Origin: an uncultured Lachnospiraceae bacterium
GTDB lineage: Bacteria > Bacillota > Clostridia > Lachnospirales > Lachnospiraceae
Reading direction: 5' to 3'
Assembly (NCBI GenBank): GCA_900546495.1
Contig: URDN01000011.1
Span: forward strand, 1 to 61,282
DNA: 61,282 nt
Under the pieces are notes generated by a model that searched no databases, was not told the origin of the DNA, and saw only the letters and a program-made list of their open reading frames with translations. The position numbers were made by a program, and so were the translations under genes. Below, piece by piece: positions 32,894-41,706 of the stretch (its first letter is position 1; every line of letters begins with the position of its first letter).

Positions 32894-35800
32894 TTATTCT
32901 GCCAGATGCTTATAGATCTCGTAGCGTTCTCTTGCGTCTTCCTCTGTGATCTGATACATCTGCTCTGCATGATCCGGGGAAACAAGACTCAGGGCACGAT
33001 ATCGGTTTTCCCCAAGCAGGAACTCTCTGAGATCTCCGGTCGGCTCTTTGGAATCCAGGGTAAACGGATTCTTTCCTTCTTTCTTCCGCTCCGGATTGTA
33101 ACGGTACAGATGCCAGTAACCGGCTTCGACTGCTTTTTTCATATGGGTCTGGCTCTTGGACATACCCTCGCGGATTCCATGCTCGATACATGGGCAGTAT
33201 GCAATGATGATGGATGGTCCGTCATAGTTTTCTGCCTCCCGGATTGCCCGAAGTGTCTGCTCCGGATCATATCCCATGGCAACCTGTGCCACATAGACAT
33301 AACCGTAACTCATCGCCATCCGTCCCAGATCTTTCTTCTTTGTCCGTTTGCCTGCTGCCGCAAATTTTGCGATAGCGCTGGCCGGTGTGGACTTGGAAGA
33401 CTGTCCGCCGGTGTTGGAGTAAACTTCGGTATCCAGTACTAAAATATTGATATTTTTGTTGGAAGCAATGACATGATCCAGACCGCCGTAGCCAATATCA
33501 TAAGCCCAACCGTCTCCGCCGAAGGCCCAGTAGGATTTCTTTACCAGATATTCCCGGTCTTTTAAAATATCCTGAACTTTGGAAATTTCACTGTATTTCG
33601 GGTTTTCTAAAGCTGCAACCAGCGCATCTGTCACACTTCTTGTTTTCTCACTGTCATTGCAGTCTGCAAGCCATGCTTCTGCCTCTTCTTTTGCAACGCC
33701 CTGTTCTGCCAGATCTTTTACTTTTCCGGTCAGTGCCGCACGTACTTTTTCCGCACCGAGCATCATACCGTAGGCATACTCTGCATTGTCTTCAAATAAG
33801 GACATCGCCCAGGCGGTACCATGACCGCATTTATTCTTTGTATACGGTGTGGACGGTGTACTTCCACCGTAAGCCGTGGAACATCCGGAAGCGTTTGCCA
33901 CATACATACGGTCACCGAATAACTGTGTCACCAGTTTGATATATGGTGTCTCTGCGCATCCTGCACAGGCTCCGGAAAACTCGAATAACGGCTGTGCAAA
34001 CTGACTGTTTTTCACATTGTTTTTGCCTGTTATTGCTGATTTATCAGATACTTCCTTCACTGCGTAAGTCCAGTTCTCTTTCTGTGGCAACTGGCTCTCT
34101 AACGGTTTCATCTCCAGTGCTTTGTCTTTTACAGGGCACACATTGACACAGCTTCCGCAACCGGTACAGTCAAGCGGCGATACCTGAATGCGGAATTCAT
34201 ATTCTGACAGGTTCTTGCCGATGGCTTTTTTCGTCTCAAATCTGTCTGGTTTCGCCTGCTGCTCTTTTTCATCTAATAGATACGGACGGATAGCCGCATG
34301 TGGACATACATAGACACAACGGTTACACTGGATACATTTTTCCAGATTCCACTCCGGTACATCCGTTGCCTGTCCACGTTTTTCATAAGCACTGGTTCCA
34401 TTCGGGAATGTTCCGTTTTCCAGGCCGATAAATTTGCTGACCGGAAGTTTCTCGCCCTGCTGACGGTTCATCGGTACTACAAGTTCTTTTACAAATTCCG
34501 GTAACGCACTTGCCAGTGTGTCATCCTGCGCATCTTTCCACTCTTCCGGGACTTCCACTCTGATCAGGCTGGAAACACCAAGTTCAATGGCTTTATAGTT
34601 TTTCTCAATGACATCGGCACCTTTTTTTGCATAGGTTTTCTTGACAGCATCTTTCATATACTGTACTGCATCCTCCAGAGGAAGCACCGGAACCAGTTTG
34701 AAAAATGCGCCCTGCAGAATAGAATTCGTACGTCCTGCCATTCCGATCTCTTTTGCCAGTCTGGTGGCATCGATGACATAGAACTGTACCTCTTTCTCGG
34801 CTAAAATCCGCTTCATGGAAGCCGGCAGATGCTCTGCCAGTTCTTTTTCATTCCAGCCACAGTTCAAGAGGAAGGTTCCACCCTGCTTCATGCCGTCTAA
34901 CAGATCATAATTGTTCAGATAAGACGGTGCGGAACATGCAATAAAGTCAGCATCCGTTACCAGATATGGAGAACGGATCGGATTTTTGCCAAATCGTAAA
35001 TGGGACTGTGTCAGGCCGCCGGATTTTTTGGAATCGTATACAAAATACGCCTGACAGAACTGCTTGGTATGATTTCCGATGATCTTGACGGAGTTTTTGT
35101 TTGCGCCAACTGTTCCGTCGGAGCCAAGTCCCCAGAATTTGCAGTTGATCGTATCAGTACTGCCCAGTTGTTTTGTCTCGTCCACCTCCAGTGACAGATG
35201 TGTCACATCATCGACAATACCGATGGTAAAATTGTGTCTCGGTGCAGTTTTCAGCATCTCATAGACAGCCATGATCTGCGCCGGTGTCGTATCCTTGGAA
35301 GCAAGTCCGTAACGGCCGCCGTACACTTCCATCTCAATCTGTGCCTGATACAGCGCATTACAGATATCCAGATATAACGGCTCACCGCCTGCTCCCGGCT
35401 CTTTTGTACGATCCAGTACCGCAATGCGTTTTACACTTGGCGGAAGCTGCTCCAGGAAATGGCGGATGGAAAACGGACGGTACAGATGTACATTGATCAG
35501 TCCGACTTTCTCTCCCTTTCCGTTCAGATAATCTACGGTCTCGCAGATAGTGTCACAGACGGAACCCATGGCGATGATGACATATTCTGCATCTTTTGCG
35601 CCATAATAATTAAAAAGCTGATAATTTCTTCCGGTTGCCTCTGATACCTGCTTCATATAACATTCCACGATCTGTGGCAGTTTGTCATAATACTGGTTGG
35701 CAGCCTCTCTGCGCTGGAAATAAATATCCGGGTTCTCGGTGCAGCCGCGTGTGGTCGGCCGCTCCGGATTTAATGCTTTCTTACGGAATGTGTCAACCGC

Positions 35801-36394
35801 ATCCATATCAATCATACTTTTTAACACGTCATAATCCCAGGTCTCGATCTTCTGGATCTCATGGGAGGTACGGAATCCGTCAAAGAAATGGATAAACGGT
35901 ACACTTCCCTTTATGGCAGCCAGATGTGCCACTGCGCCCAGATCCATGACTTCCTGCGGATTGGAAGACGCAAGCATCGCTGTACCGATCTGCCTGCAGG
36001 CCATAACATCGGAATGATCTCCGAAGATGGATAACGCATGTACAGACAGTGCTCTGGCTGATACGTGAAATACACCCGGCAGTAATTCACCCGCTACTTT
36101 ATAAATATTCGGGATCATCAGCAGCAGTCCCTGAGATGCTGTATAGGTTGTAGTCAGCGCACCTGCTGCCAGAGAACCATGCATCGTTCCTGCTGCGCCG
36201 CCTTCTGACTGCATCTCTACAACTTCTACCGTCTCATCAAAAATGTTCTTTTTTCCTTTTGCTGCCCATTCATCGACATATTCTGCCATCGGGGAAGACG
36301 GGGTGATTGGGAAAATTGCGGCCACTTCCGTAAATGCATAAGATACATATGCGGCAGCCGTATTTCCGTCCATTACTTCATAATTCTTTTTCAT
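32894..36394 (-). CDS. nifJ: Pyruvate:ferredoxin oxidoreductase
   Basis: A full-length 1166-residue single-chain PFOR, which converts pyruvate and CoA to acetyl-CoA, CO2 and reduced ferredoxin. In order: the N-terminal TPP-binding domain (IFPITPSSPMAEYVDEWAAK), the second domain, the gamma/linker domain (GQGGGG-type segment replaced by SDGTVGANKNSVKIIG), a two-cluster ferredoxin domain (CIQCNRCVYVCPHAAIRP and CTGCGSCVNVCPVKD), the proximal cluster Cys pair (SGACAGCAETPYIKL) and the TPP pyrophosphate domain (GDGWAYDIGYGGLDHV). It is embedded in the catabolic operon, 12 bases after the LVIVD gene, with AAGGAGC. Co-transcription implies that pyruvate, or a related 2-oxo acid, is a pathway product. 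Confidence 0.95.
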   Translation of the reverse strand: MKKNYEVMDGNTAAAYVSYAFTEVAAIFPITPSSPMAEYVDEWAAKGKKNIFDETVEVVEMQSEGGAAGTMHGSLAAGALTTTYTASQGLLLMIPNIYKVAGELLPGVFHVSARALSVHALSIFGDHSDVMACRQIGTAMLASSNPQEVMDLGAVAHLAAIKGSVPFIHFFDGFRTSHEIQKIETWDYDVLKSMIDMDAVDTFRKKALNPERPTTRGCTENPDIYFQRREAANQYYDKLPQIVECYMKQVSEATGRNYQLFNYYGAKDAEYVIIAMGSVCDTICETVDYLNGKGEKVGLINVHLYRPFSIRHFLEQLPPSVKRIAVLDRTKEPGAGGEPLYLDICNALYQAQIEMEVYGGRYGLASKDTTPAQIMAVYEMLKTAPRHNFTIGIVDDVTHLSLEVDETKQLGSTDTINCKFWGLGSDGTVGANKNSVKIIGNHTKQFCQAYFVYDSKKSGGLTQSHLRFGKNPIRSPYLVTDADFIACSAPSYLNNYDLLDGMKQGGTFLLNCGWNEKELAEHLPASMKRILAEKEVQFYVIDATRLAKEIGMAGRTNSILQGAFFKLVPVLPLEDAVQYMKDAVKKTYAKKGADVIEKNYKAIELGVSSLIRVEVPEEWKDAQDDTLASALPEFVKELVVPMNRQQGEKLPVSKFIGLENGTFPNGTSAYEKRGQATDVPEWNLEKCIQCNRCVYVCPHAAIRPYLLDEKEQQAKPDRFETKKAIGKNLSEYEFRIQVSPLDCTGCGSCVNVCPVKDKALEMKPLESQLPQKENWTYAVKEVSDKSAITGKNNVKNSQFAQPLFEFSGACAGCAETPYIKLVTQLFGDRMYVANASGCSTAYGGSTPSTPYTKNKCGHGTAWAMSLFEDNAEYAYGMMLGAEKVRAALTGKVKDLAEQGVAKEEAEAWLADCNDSEKTRSVTDALVAALENPKYSEISKVQDILKDREYLVKKSYWAFGGDGWAYDIGYGGLDHVIASNKNINILVLDTEVYSNTGGQSSKSTPASAIAKFAAAGKRTKKKDLGRMAMSYGYVYVAQVAMGYDPEQTLRAIREAENYDGPSIIIAYCPCIEHGIREGMSKSQTHMKKAVEAGYWHLYRYNPERKKEGKNPFTLDSKEPTGDLREFLLGENRYRALSLVSPDHAEQMYQITEEDARERYEIYKHLAE

Positions 36395-36406
36395 TACTTT
36401 TGCTCC

Positions 36407-37756
36407 TTAGTCTAACGGCTTTTCTCCTGTATATTTCAAAATATAGATGCCATCCTGCTGGGTACTAATATAGATATATCCCCGATCATCTACCACCAGA
36501 TCTTCGGTAATGGCGATCGGTGATCCCGGCATCACATCATGTGTCTCATTATCCGTCAGCACTTCCGGCGGATCCGGTGGAAGAAAGTATGCGATTTCTT
36601 TCGGCACAAACGGATCATGCACGTCATAGATGCGCAGTCCCGCATGGAAATAGCAGTTAAATACCGTATTGTTGAATTTTCCATATACCGGTGTTCCGAA
36701 CTGATCAAAGCAGTTATGCGGCCCAAAGGGTACCCGGACACCCTCCACAAAGTTAAAATTCTCTCCATGAGTATAGCCCTCCGGCATTTCCGGATACGGA
36801 AATACAGAAATCATACGTGGATGCTCCATATCGCCGGTCTCGATCATCATCATGGCATTCATGGCCTGATATTCAATTTTTTTGCCAAATCCCTCTGTTT
36901 TCTTTCCGTCAAAGAAACGGCTGCGCTCTCCCTCTGTGGATACTACCGCAAACGGACGGTCTCCCAACGGATAAGCGGAATGTACCGGTGCACCTGCCGC
37001 ATCCCCGCCAAACGGAGGATTGAGCGGCAGTTTTCCGATCATCTTCGGATTCGCTTTGTCACTGACATCCACCAGTACAAACCCGACATTTGAGTAAGCC
37101 AGATATGCGATATCATCCTTTACGGTTACTGCATGCACAAACGGTTTGAACAGATGATCGCCAAACTGCAGGTCACTTTCACCCTGAATGATCTGTTCCG
37201 GAACACAATATCTGCCTGCCTCTACCGGATGGGTCGGATCTGCCAGATCAATGATCCTTAAAATAAAACTCTCATATCCGTTATCACAGCCGGTGATATA
37301 GGCATAACGGCCTCCATTATAAAAAGATCTGTGGACGCCCTGACCACCCGGGCACTCAAATGTCCCAAGCAATTTCGGATCTGTCGGATCTGTTTTTACA
37401 TCCCACACCATAAGACCACACCAGGCCGGGCAGCCTTCCGGACAACCGGTTAGGAATCCCGCCATCGTTCCATGCGCTGTCAGCATCAGACCGTCCGCCA
37501 CCTGAATTTTGCATGTATTCTGTCCGTCGCGGCAATCCTCATTGATCCATGGTCCTTCTTTAAACTGAATCATTTTCGGATTCGTCGGATCCGTCACATC
37601 CAGAATGGACCAGCCATTGTGTCTCCAGGATGCACAGTATAAATAATATTTTTCTCCGCATTTTTGCATTACAATCTGAAATGCCGGACGTTTCTGCAGG
37701 TCGTGGTAACCGACCTGCTCTATATTTTTCATTAATGCCTTATTTCGTAACGTCAT
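36407..37756 (-). CDS. LVIVD-repeat beta-propeller protein, cytoplasmic
   Basis: A 449-residue protein built of LVIVD-type repeats: SILDVTDPTNPKMI, MVWDVKTDPTDPKLL, RIIDLADPTHPVEA, VLVDVSDKANPKMI, RIYDVHDPFVPKEI. These suggest a six- or seven-bladed propeller. Unlike most LVIVD proteins it has no signal peptide. Conserved-looking His and Cys residues cluster between blades (LTAHGTMAG, PGGQGVHRSFYN, GPHNCFDQFG, CYFHAGLRIYD), which would allow a central metal site, and a Cys-rich GCPEGCPAWCG loop is present. It may be an enzyme and not only a scaffold. It sits between the VOC gene and PFOR with AGGAGAG. Role unknown. Confidence 0.8.
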   Translation of the reverse strand: MTLRNKALMKNIEQVGYHDLQKRPAFQIVMQKCGEKYYLYCASWRHNGWSILDVTDPTNPKMIQFKEGPWINEDCRDGQNTCKIQVADGLMLTAHGTMAGFLTGCPEGCPAWCGLMVWDVKTDPTDPKLLGTFECPGGQGVHRSFYNGGRYAYITGCDNGYESFILRIIDLADPTHPVEAGRYCVPEQIIQGESDLQFGDHLFKPFVHAVTVKDDIAYLAYSNVGFVLVDVSDKANPKMIGKLPLNPPFGGDAAGAPVHSAYPLGDRPFAVVSTEGERSRFFDGKKTEGFGKKIEYQAMNAMMMIETGDMEHPRMISVFPYPEMPEGYTHGENFNFVEGVRVPFGPHNCFDQFGTPVYGKFNNTVFNCYFHAGLRIYDVHDPFVPKEIAYFLPPDPPEVLTDNETHDVMPGSPIAITEDLVVDDRGYIYISTQQDGIYILKYTGEKPLD

Positions 37757-37765
37757 TTTTCTCTC

Positions 37766-38179
37766 CTAATGCTCTATAAATTCAATTAGAATATCGTTCG
37801 GTCCATGGATGAAACAGTAATAATTTCCAATCAAATGCTCCGGTCCCTGTACGATTTCCACATCATTTTCATAAAAAGTCTCTACCAGTGCATCTAGATT
37901 ATCCACAGCAAAACAGATATGTTTCGTTCCGAGTGTTTTCAGATCAAGATTCGGCACTTTTCGCTCCTCCGACATCTCTTTGTACTCATAGCATTGAAAC
38001 AGTTCGATTTCAAAATCCCCATTTCTTAAAAATGCCAGATCAAATCCTGCTGCTGGAATAGAATCTCTGGATACTACTTCAAAATCTAACACTCGTCCGA
38101 ACCACTCGATGGATGCTTCCAGATCACTGACACTGATACCGCAATGTAACGGACTGATGTTCCATGTATGTTCTGCCAT
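37766..38179 (-). CDS. VOC (glyoxalase/dioxygenase fold) metalloprotein
   Basis: A 137-residue vicinal-oxygen-chelate protein with two beta-alpha-beta-beta-beta modules. Candidate metal ligands are His in SPLHCGISVSD, Glu in FEIELFQCY, His in GTKHICFAVDN and Glu in DILIEFIEH, a complete four-ligand set like glyoxalase I or epimerases. The start is the ATG at 38179, which has AAAGGAGAAG; an in-frame TTG at 38203 overlaps that ribosome binding site and is rejected. It follows the radical enzyme gene by 27 bases, so the two are probably coupled. An isomerase, epimerase or lyase acting on the radical enzyme's product is the simplest guess. Confidence 0.85.
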   Translation of the reverse strand: MAEHTWNISPLHCGISVSDLEASIEWFGRVLDFEVVSRDSIPAAGFDLAFLRNGDFEIELFQCYEYKEMSEERKVPNLDLKTLGTKHICFAVDNLDALVETFYENDVEIVQGPEHLIGNYYCFIHGPNDILIEFIEH

Positions 38180-38206
38180 ATGTTCTTCTCCTTTCCGCAT
38201 CAATGA

Positions 38207-40582
38207 CTAAAATTCCATTTCCAGTCGATTGATGATATCGTTCTGCAGATTTTCTCCAAGTTCTACGAAGTATGCACTGTAAGTTGCCACACGTACCAAA
38301 AGATCACGATATTTATCCGGGTTCTTCTGTGCGTCACGCAACGTCTCGGTATCTACAATATTAAACTGCACGAAGAATCCGCCTGTCTCCAGGAAATTAC
38401 GCAGCATGGAGCTGAATTTTTTCTTTGCTTCTTCTGTTTTTAAAGTCTCCGGATTGAATCTCATGTTCAGAACTGAACCATTGGTCAACTGAACATGGTC
38501 AATCTTGGATACAGAATTATAAGTTGCTACCGGACCGCTGACATTTCGTCCCTGATGAGGAGAAATACCGCCTTCTGAAATCGGTTCTCCGGCACTTCTT
38601 CCATCCGGTAATGCTCCAACATTGTAGCCAAAAATTACGTTGGCAGTAACAGCCGCTGCTGCACAGTTGATTTTGGTTCCACATGCCCCCTGCATTCCAG
38701 TCAGAACACCAGCACCATACATCAGGACATCATTTACAATGTTGTCTACATAATCATCATCGTTACCAAATTTCGGTGCAGAAATCATCAGTTTGTGGAT
38801 ATCCTCATGGCCTTCCCAGTTTACATCCAGTGCGTCGATAAGTTCTGCCATGGTACAGGTATGATCCTCGAATACATTTTTGCGGATGGCCGCCAATGCA
38901 TCACCAACATCCGGCGTTCCAGACATTGAAATTGCAATTCTTGAGTATTTTAATGCTCCATCTGCCATATCTTTTCCTTTCTGGATCGTTCCCTCAAATA
39001 GGGAAGACTCTAACGGAACCGGACGATATTTTGCAAACATGTAACGATCAGAATTTCGGAACATAATTGCGATTGGGAAGAAATAATCCACCTGTTTTTT
39101 AAATGCGTTCCAAACCTGCTCATAAGAAGTAAAGTTTCTCGGATCTCCGGTCTCAACACCGATCAAATCTCCAGTCAGACGTTGACGACCATTATTTAAT
39201 GCCAGCTCCAATAACAGTGGCATATTGATATTGCCACCCGGTAGATCAGAAGATTTTCCCGGGATCGTCGGATTGTTACATCCGGTGATTACAAAGTTTC
39301 TGGCATCTTTCAGATCATATCCGTCATGCAATAACTGATCTATACACATCTCATCGCTCATGAATTTTAGCTTTCCTTTTAACGCGATCGCCAGATCAAT
39401 GGATTTTCTCACAAATTTTTCCGGTGATTTTTTGGAAATACGGACAACCAGATCGTTGGACGGAAGTCCTACTTCCATATCTGCATCCAGGCAGAGGTAA
39501 GTAAGCTCATTGACTGCATCATGACCATTCTCATCCACGCCGCCAAGGTTGATATTTACCGTCTGTGGCAGACCAGTGAAGAATCCGGATGTAATACGGT
39601 CTGTGATAATAACGATCTCGTTCGCTTTGATATAAAACATGGAGATCAGCATCTGTGCATAATCATCGGTCAGTGTGCCCGCTTCTTTTTCTTTTTTGTA
39701 ATACGGATATAACCACTGATCCAGACGTCCGCCCAGTGTCATACCATAGCCGCAGCCCTCGATATTCATACAGATCCAGATCATCAGCATACTCTGCAGT
39801 GCTTCATGGAAGTTTCTTGCCGGTTTCGCTGGAACCTGTGCACATACTTCTGCGATCTTTAACAGTTCTTCTTTTCGCTGCGGATTTTCGCAGGTGGCTG
39901 CCATCTCTTTAGCCAGTATGGAATATCTCATGGCATAATCCATAGTTGCCTGCAGTGAAATTTTCATAGCTTTCAGATACTGCATTTTTTCAAACTCATC
40001 CGGATTGGAGATATTTACCCCAGCAAGTTCATTCTCTACTTCTTCAAGAACACCTTTCAGTCCAATTTGTAAGACTTTTTCATAATCTACACAGGAATGT
40101 TTTAGGTAATGTCCGTTTAATGCGTAAACTGCACCGCCAACCGAACCACATTCCAGATATTTCAGCTTGTCTTCCGGAATTTTTGCTTTCCACATGGAGA
40201 TCAGATTGCGCTGATTCCAGTACGGAAGAAAATTACGGATGGTTGCCTTATCTTCCTCGCTGATCGGTTCAAAGGTATCCTGCGGTCTTGTAGATAATTC
40301 TTCCATCTCATCGTATAGAAACTGGGAACTGAGTTCTGGGATAATATTACCGCCACGATATTTCATGGTCATTCGTCCTACCAGTAATTCGTCGTCAAAG
40401 ATTGCAATCGTCTTTTTCGCCAGATTCTTCTCTAGCGCTTTTGCCTGACGATAAGCTGGTTCTCTGCCCTCGGTCTCCATATAGGCTTCTGTCATATAGA
40501 CGCCACGCTCCACATCCACCTCGGCTTTTGTCACCATACGCTTTCTCATTCTTCTGATTCTTTCAATGTACTCTGTGTTCAT
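38207..40582 (-). CDS. Glycyl-radical-family enzyme with Thr at the radical glycine position
   Basis: A 791-residue member of the PFL-like/glycerol-dehydratase branch of glycyl radical enzymes. Family landmarks are present: GGRLDQWLYPYY, the Cys loop NFVITGCNNPTIPGK with catalytic Cys435, PDGRSAGEPISEGGISPHQG, and the C-terminal radical loop. In that loop the universal RVxGYxx reads RVATYSAYF: Thr767 (codon ACT, 38282-38284) replaces the radical Gly, 24 residues from the C-terminus as in the family. The residue two after the Cys, Glu in diol dehydratases, CutC and HPAD, is Asn437. The His-Ser pair preceding the GRxDQ motif of glycerol dehydratase is Tyr-Gly (EGCGYGMTLGG). AAAGGAGG precedes the start. 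Reaction unknown; not a PFL or glycerol dehydratase. Confidence 0.9.
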   Translation of the reverse strand: MNTEYIERIRRMRKRMVTKAEVDVERGVYMTEAYMETEGREPAYRQAKALEKNLAKKTIAIFDDELLVGRMTMKYRGGNIIPELSSQFLYDEMEELSTRPQDTFEPISEEDKATIRNFLPYWNQRNLISMWKAKIPEDKLKYLECGSVGGAVYALNGHYLKHSCVDYEKVLQIGLKGVLEEVENELAGVNISNPDEFEKMQYLKAMKISLQATMDYAMRYSILAKEMAATCENPQRKEELLKIAEVCAQVPAKPARNFHEALQSMLMIWICMNIEGCGYGMTLGGRLDQWLYPYYKKEKEAGTLTDDYAQMLISMFYIKANEIVIITDRITSGFFTGLPQTVNINLGGVDENGHDAVNELTYLCLDADMEVGLPSNDLVVRISKKSPEKFVRKSIDLAIALKGKLKFMSDEMCIDQLLHDGYDLKDARNFVITGCNNPTIPGKSSDLPGGNINMPLLLELALNNGRQRLTGDLIGVETGDPRNFTSYEQVWNAFKKQVDYFFPIAIMFRNSDRYMFAKYRPVPLESSLFEGTIQKGKDMADGALKYSRIAISMSGTPDVGDALAAIRKNVFEDHTCTMAELIDALDVNWEGHEDIHKLMISAPKFGNDDDYVDNIVNDVLMYGAGVLTGMQGACGTKINCAAAAVTANVIFGYNVGALPDGRSAGEPISEGGISPHQGRNVSGPVATYNSVSKIDHVQLTNGSVLNMRFNPETLKTEEAKKKFSSMLRNFLETGGFFVQFNIVDTETLRDAQKNPDKYRDLLVRVATYSAYFVELGENLQNDIINRLEMEF

Positions 40583-40614
40583 AGATTTCCTCCTTTTATA
40601 AAATGCTTATTTCA

Positions 40615-41547
40615 TCAACCACCAATCTGCACATTCAACCCTCGTTTTCGGAACAATTCCACAAAATATGCTTCCTCTTCTTTGCTATATGCCGTTACAT
40701 CCGCAATCGCGTAATCCATTCCAAGCTGTTCGTATTTGATCATTCCGTATTTGTGCACCGGCAGCAGATCTACCCGGCGGATGGACCTTAATGTTTTTAA
40801 AAAATCTGCCGTCTGATTCAGATTTTCTTCCGATGCATTGTAACCGGGTATGATTGGAACCCGGACAATAATGTCTTTTCCTAAAGAATCCCGATATCTG
40901 AGATTTTTATGGATCAACTGATTCGATACTCCTGTATTGATCCTGTGCTGTGCATCATCCATACCTTTTAAGTCAAACAGCACCAGATCCGCTTCTTCCA
41001 GACATTTTCTTCCGTTCTCTGTCTCGATAAATCCACAGGTGTCTAGGGCAACATGGATATAATTGTCGTGACACATCCTGATCAATTCCAATGTAAAATC
41101 CGGAAAATACGTCGCTTCTCCGCCACCGATGGTCAGTCCTCCGTCACTCCCAAAATACCGTTCGTCTCGCGCGATACAGTCAAAAATCTCTTTGACAGAA
41201 TAATATTTTCCAAATACATTCATTGCCGATGTCTCACATATTTTCGTGCAGGCAAGACAGTCATCGCACTGACTCCGGTCCACAACTGCCAGATGTTTCT
41301 CTGGATCCATGTGGATTGCCTGCTTCGGACAGACCGTCACGCATTTCCCGCAGCCATTGCAGTCCTGCTGTGTAAACCGAAGCTCCGGATAGGTCTTCTG
41401 CCCTTCCGGATTACAGCACCATACACAAGTCAGCGGACAGCCTTTTAAGAAAATGGTGGTTCGCGTTCCCCATCCATCAACAAAAGATCCATGAACAATA
41501 TTAAAAACTGGTGCTCTCAATTCTTTTGCATCTACTCCTCCAACCAT
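40615..41547 (-). CDS. Glycyl radical enzyme activase (radical SAM)
   Basis: A 310-residue activating enzyme of the type paired with glycerol-dehydratase-like GREs. The radical SAM triad is Cys37, Cys41 and Cys44 in KGCPLTCVWCCNPEG. A two-cluster ferredoxin insertion follows (Cys63, 66, 69, 73 and Cys94, 97, 100, 104). The SAM-binding GGE motif reads IGGGEATYFPD. All motifs needed for generating a 5'-deoxyadenosyl radical are intact even though the partner lacks the usual target glycine. It is first in the operon, 32 bases before the radical enzyme gene, with GGGAGAAA at the start, and is divergent from the LysR gene. Confidence 0.93.
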   Translation of the reverse strand: MVGGVDAKELRAPVFNIVHGSFVDGWGTRTTIFLKGCPLTCVWCCNPEGQKTYPELRFTQQDCNGCGKCVTVCPKQAIHMDPEKHLAVVDRSQCDDCLACTKICETSAMNVFGKYYSVKEIFDCIARDERYFGSDGGLTIGGGEATYFPDFTLELIRMCHDNYIHVALDTCGFIETENGRKCLEEADLVLFDLKGMDDAQHRINTGVSNQLIHKNLRYRDSLGKDIIVRVPIIPGYNASEENLNQTADFLKTLRSIRRVDLLPVHKYGMIKYEQLGMDYAIADVTAYSKEEEAYFVELFRKRGLNVQIGG

Positions 41548-41595
41548 AATTTCTCCCTTTTTGTATAATTTTTTATTTACTTTGTTTCTTTTTTT

Positions 41596-41643
41596 ATATT
41601 ATCATGGTATAATTTTTATGTGAAATACATAAATTTTATGTAT
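41596..41643. promoter_or_regulatory. Divergent promoter with LysR-type operator array
   Basis: On the minus strand TTCACA (41619-41624) and TAATAT (41596-41601) are 17 bases apart, a promoter for the radical enzyme operon. Overlapping its -35 are three half-sites: TTATGT (41616-41621), ACATAA (41627-41632) and the perfect palindrome ATACATAAATTTTATGTAT (41625-41643), which fits the T-N11-A form. This is the expected recognition/activation array for the divergent LysR regulator. Confidence 0.75.
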
Positions 41644-41706
41644 CAATTTTGTTATAAGATTTTTTTATATTAATTTTGGATTGGATTAGTTCCAGGGAGG
41701 TTTTCT

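Noticed and set aside
37766..38203. VOC protein as an extradiol dioxygenase that opens an aromatic ring
   Set aside because: The protein is a small two-module glyoxalase-like form and the context is strictly anaerobic; a metal-dependent isomerase or epimerase role fits better.
38282..38284. Treating Thr767 as a sequencing error
   Set aside because: The codon is ACT; conversion to any Gly codon requires two changes, and the surrounding frame is perfect on both sides.
38207..40582. Calling the radical-family enzyme a pyruvate formate-lyase or glycerol dehydratase
   Set aside because: PFL has adjacent catalytic Cys residues and dehydratases have Glu two after the Cys; here there is one Cys followed by Asn-Asn, and the radical Gly is missing.
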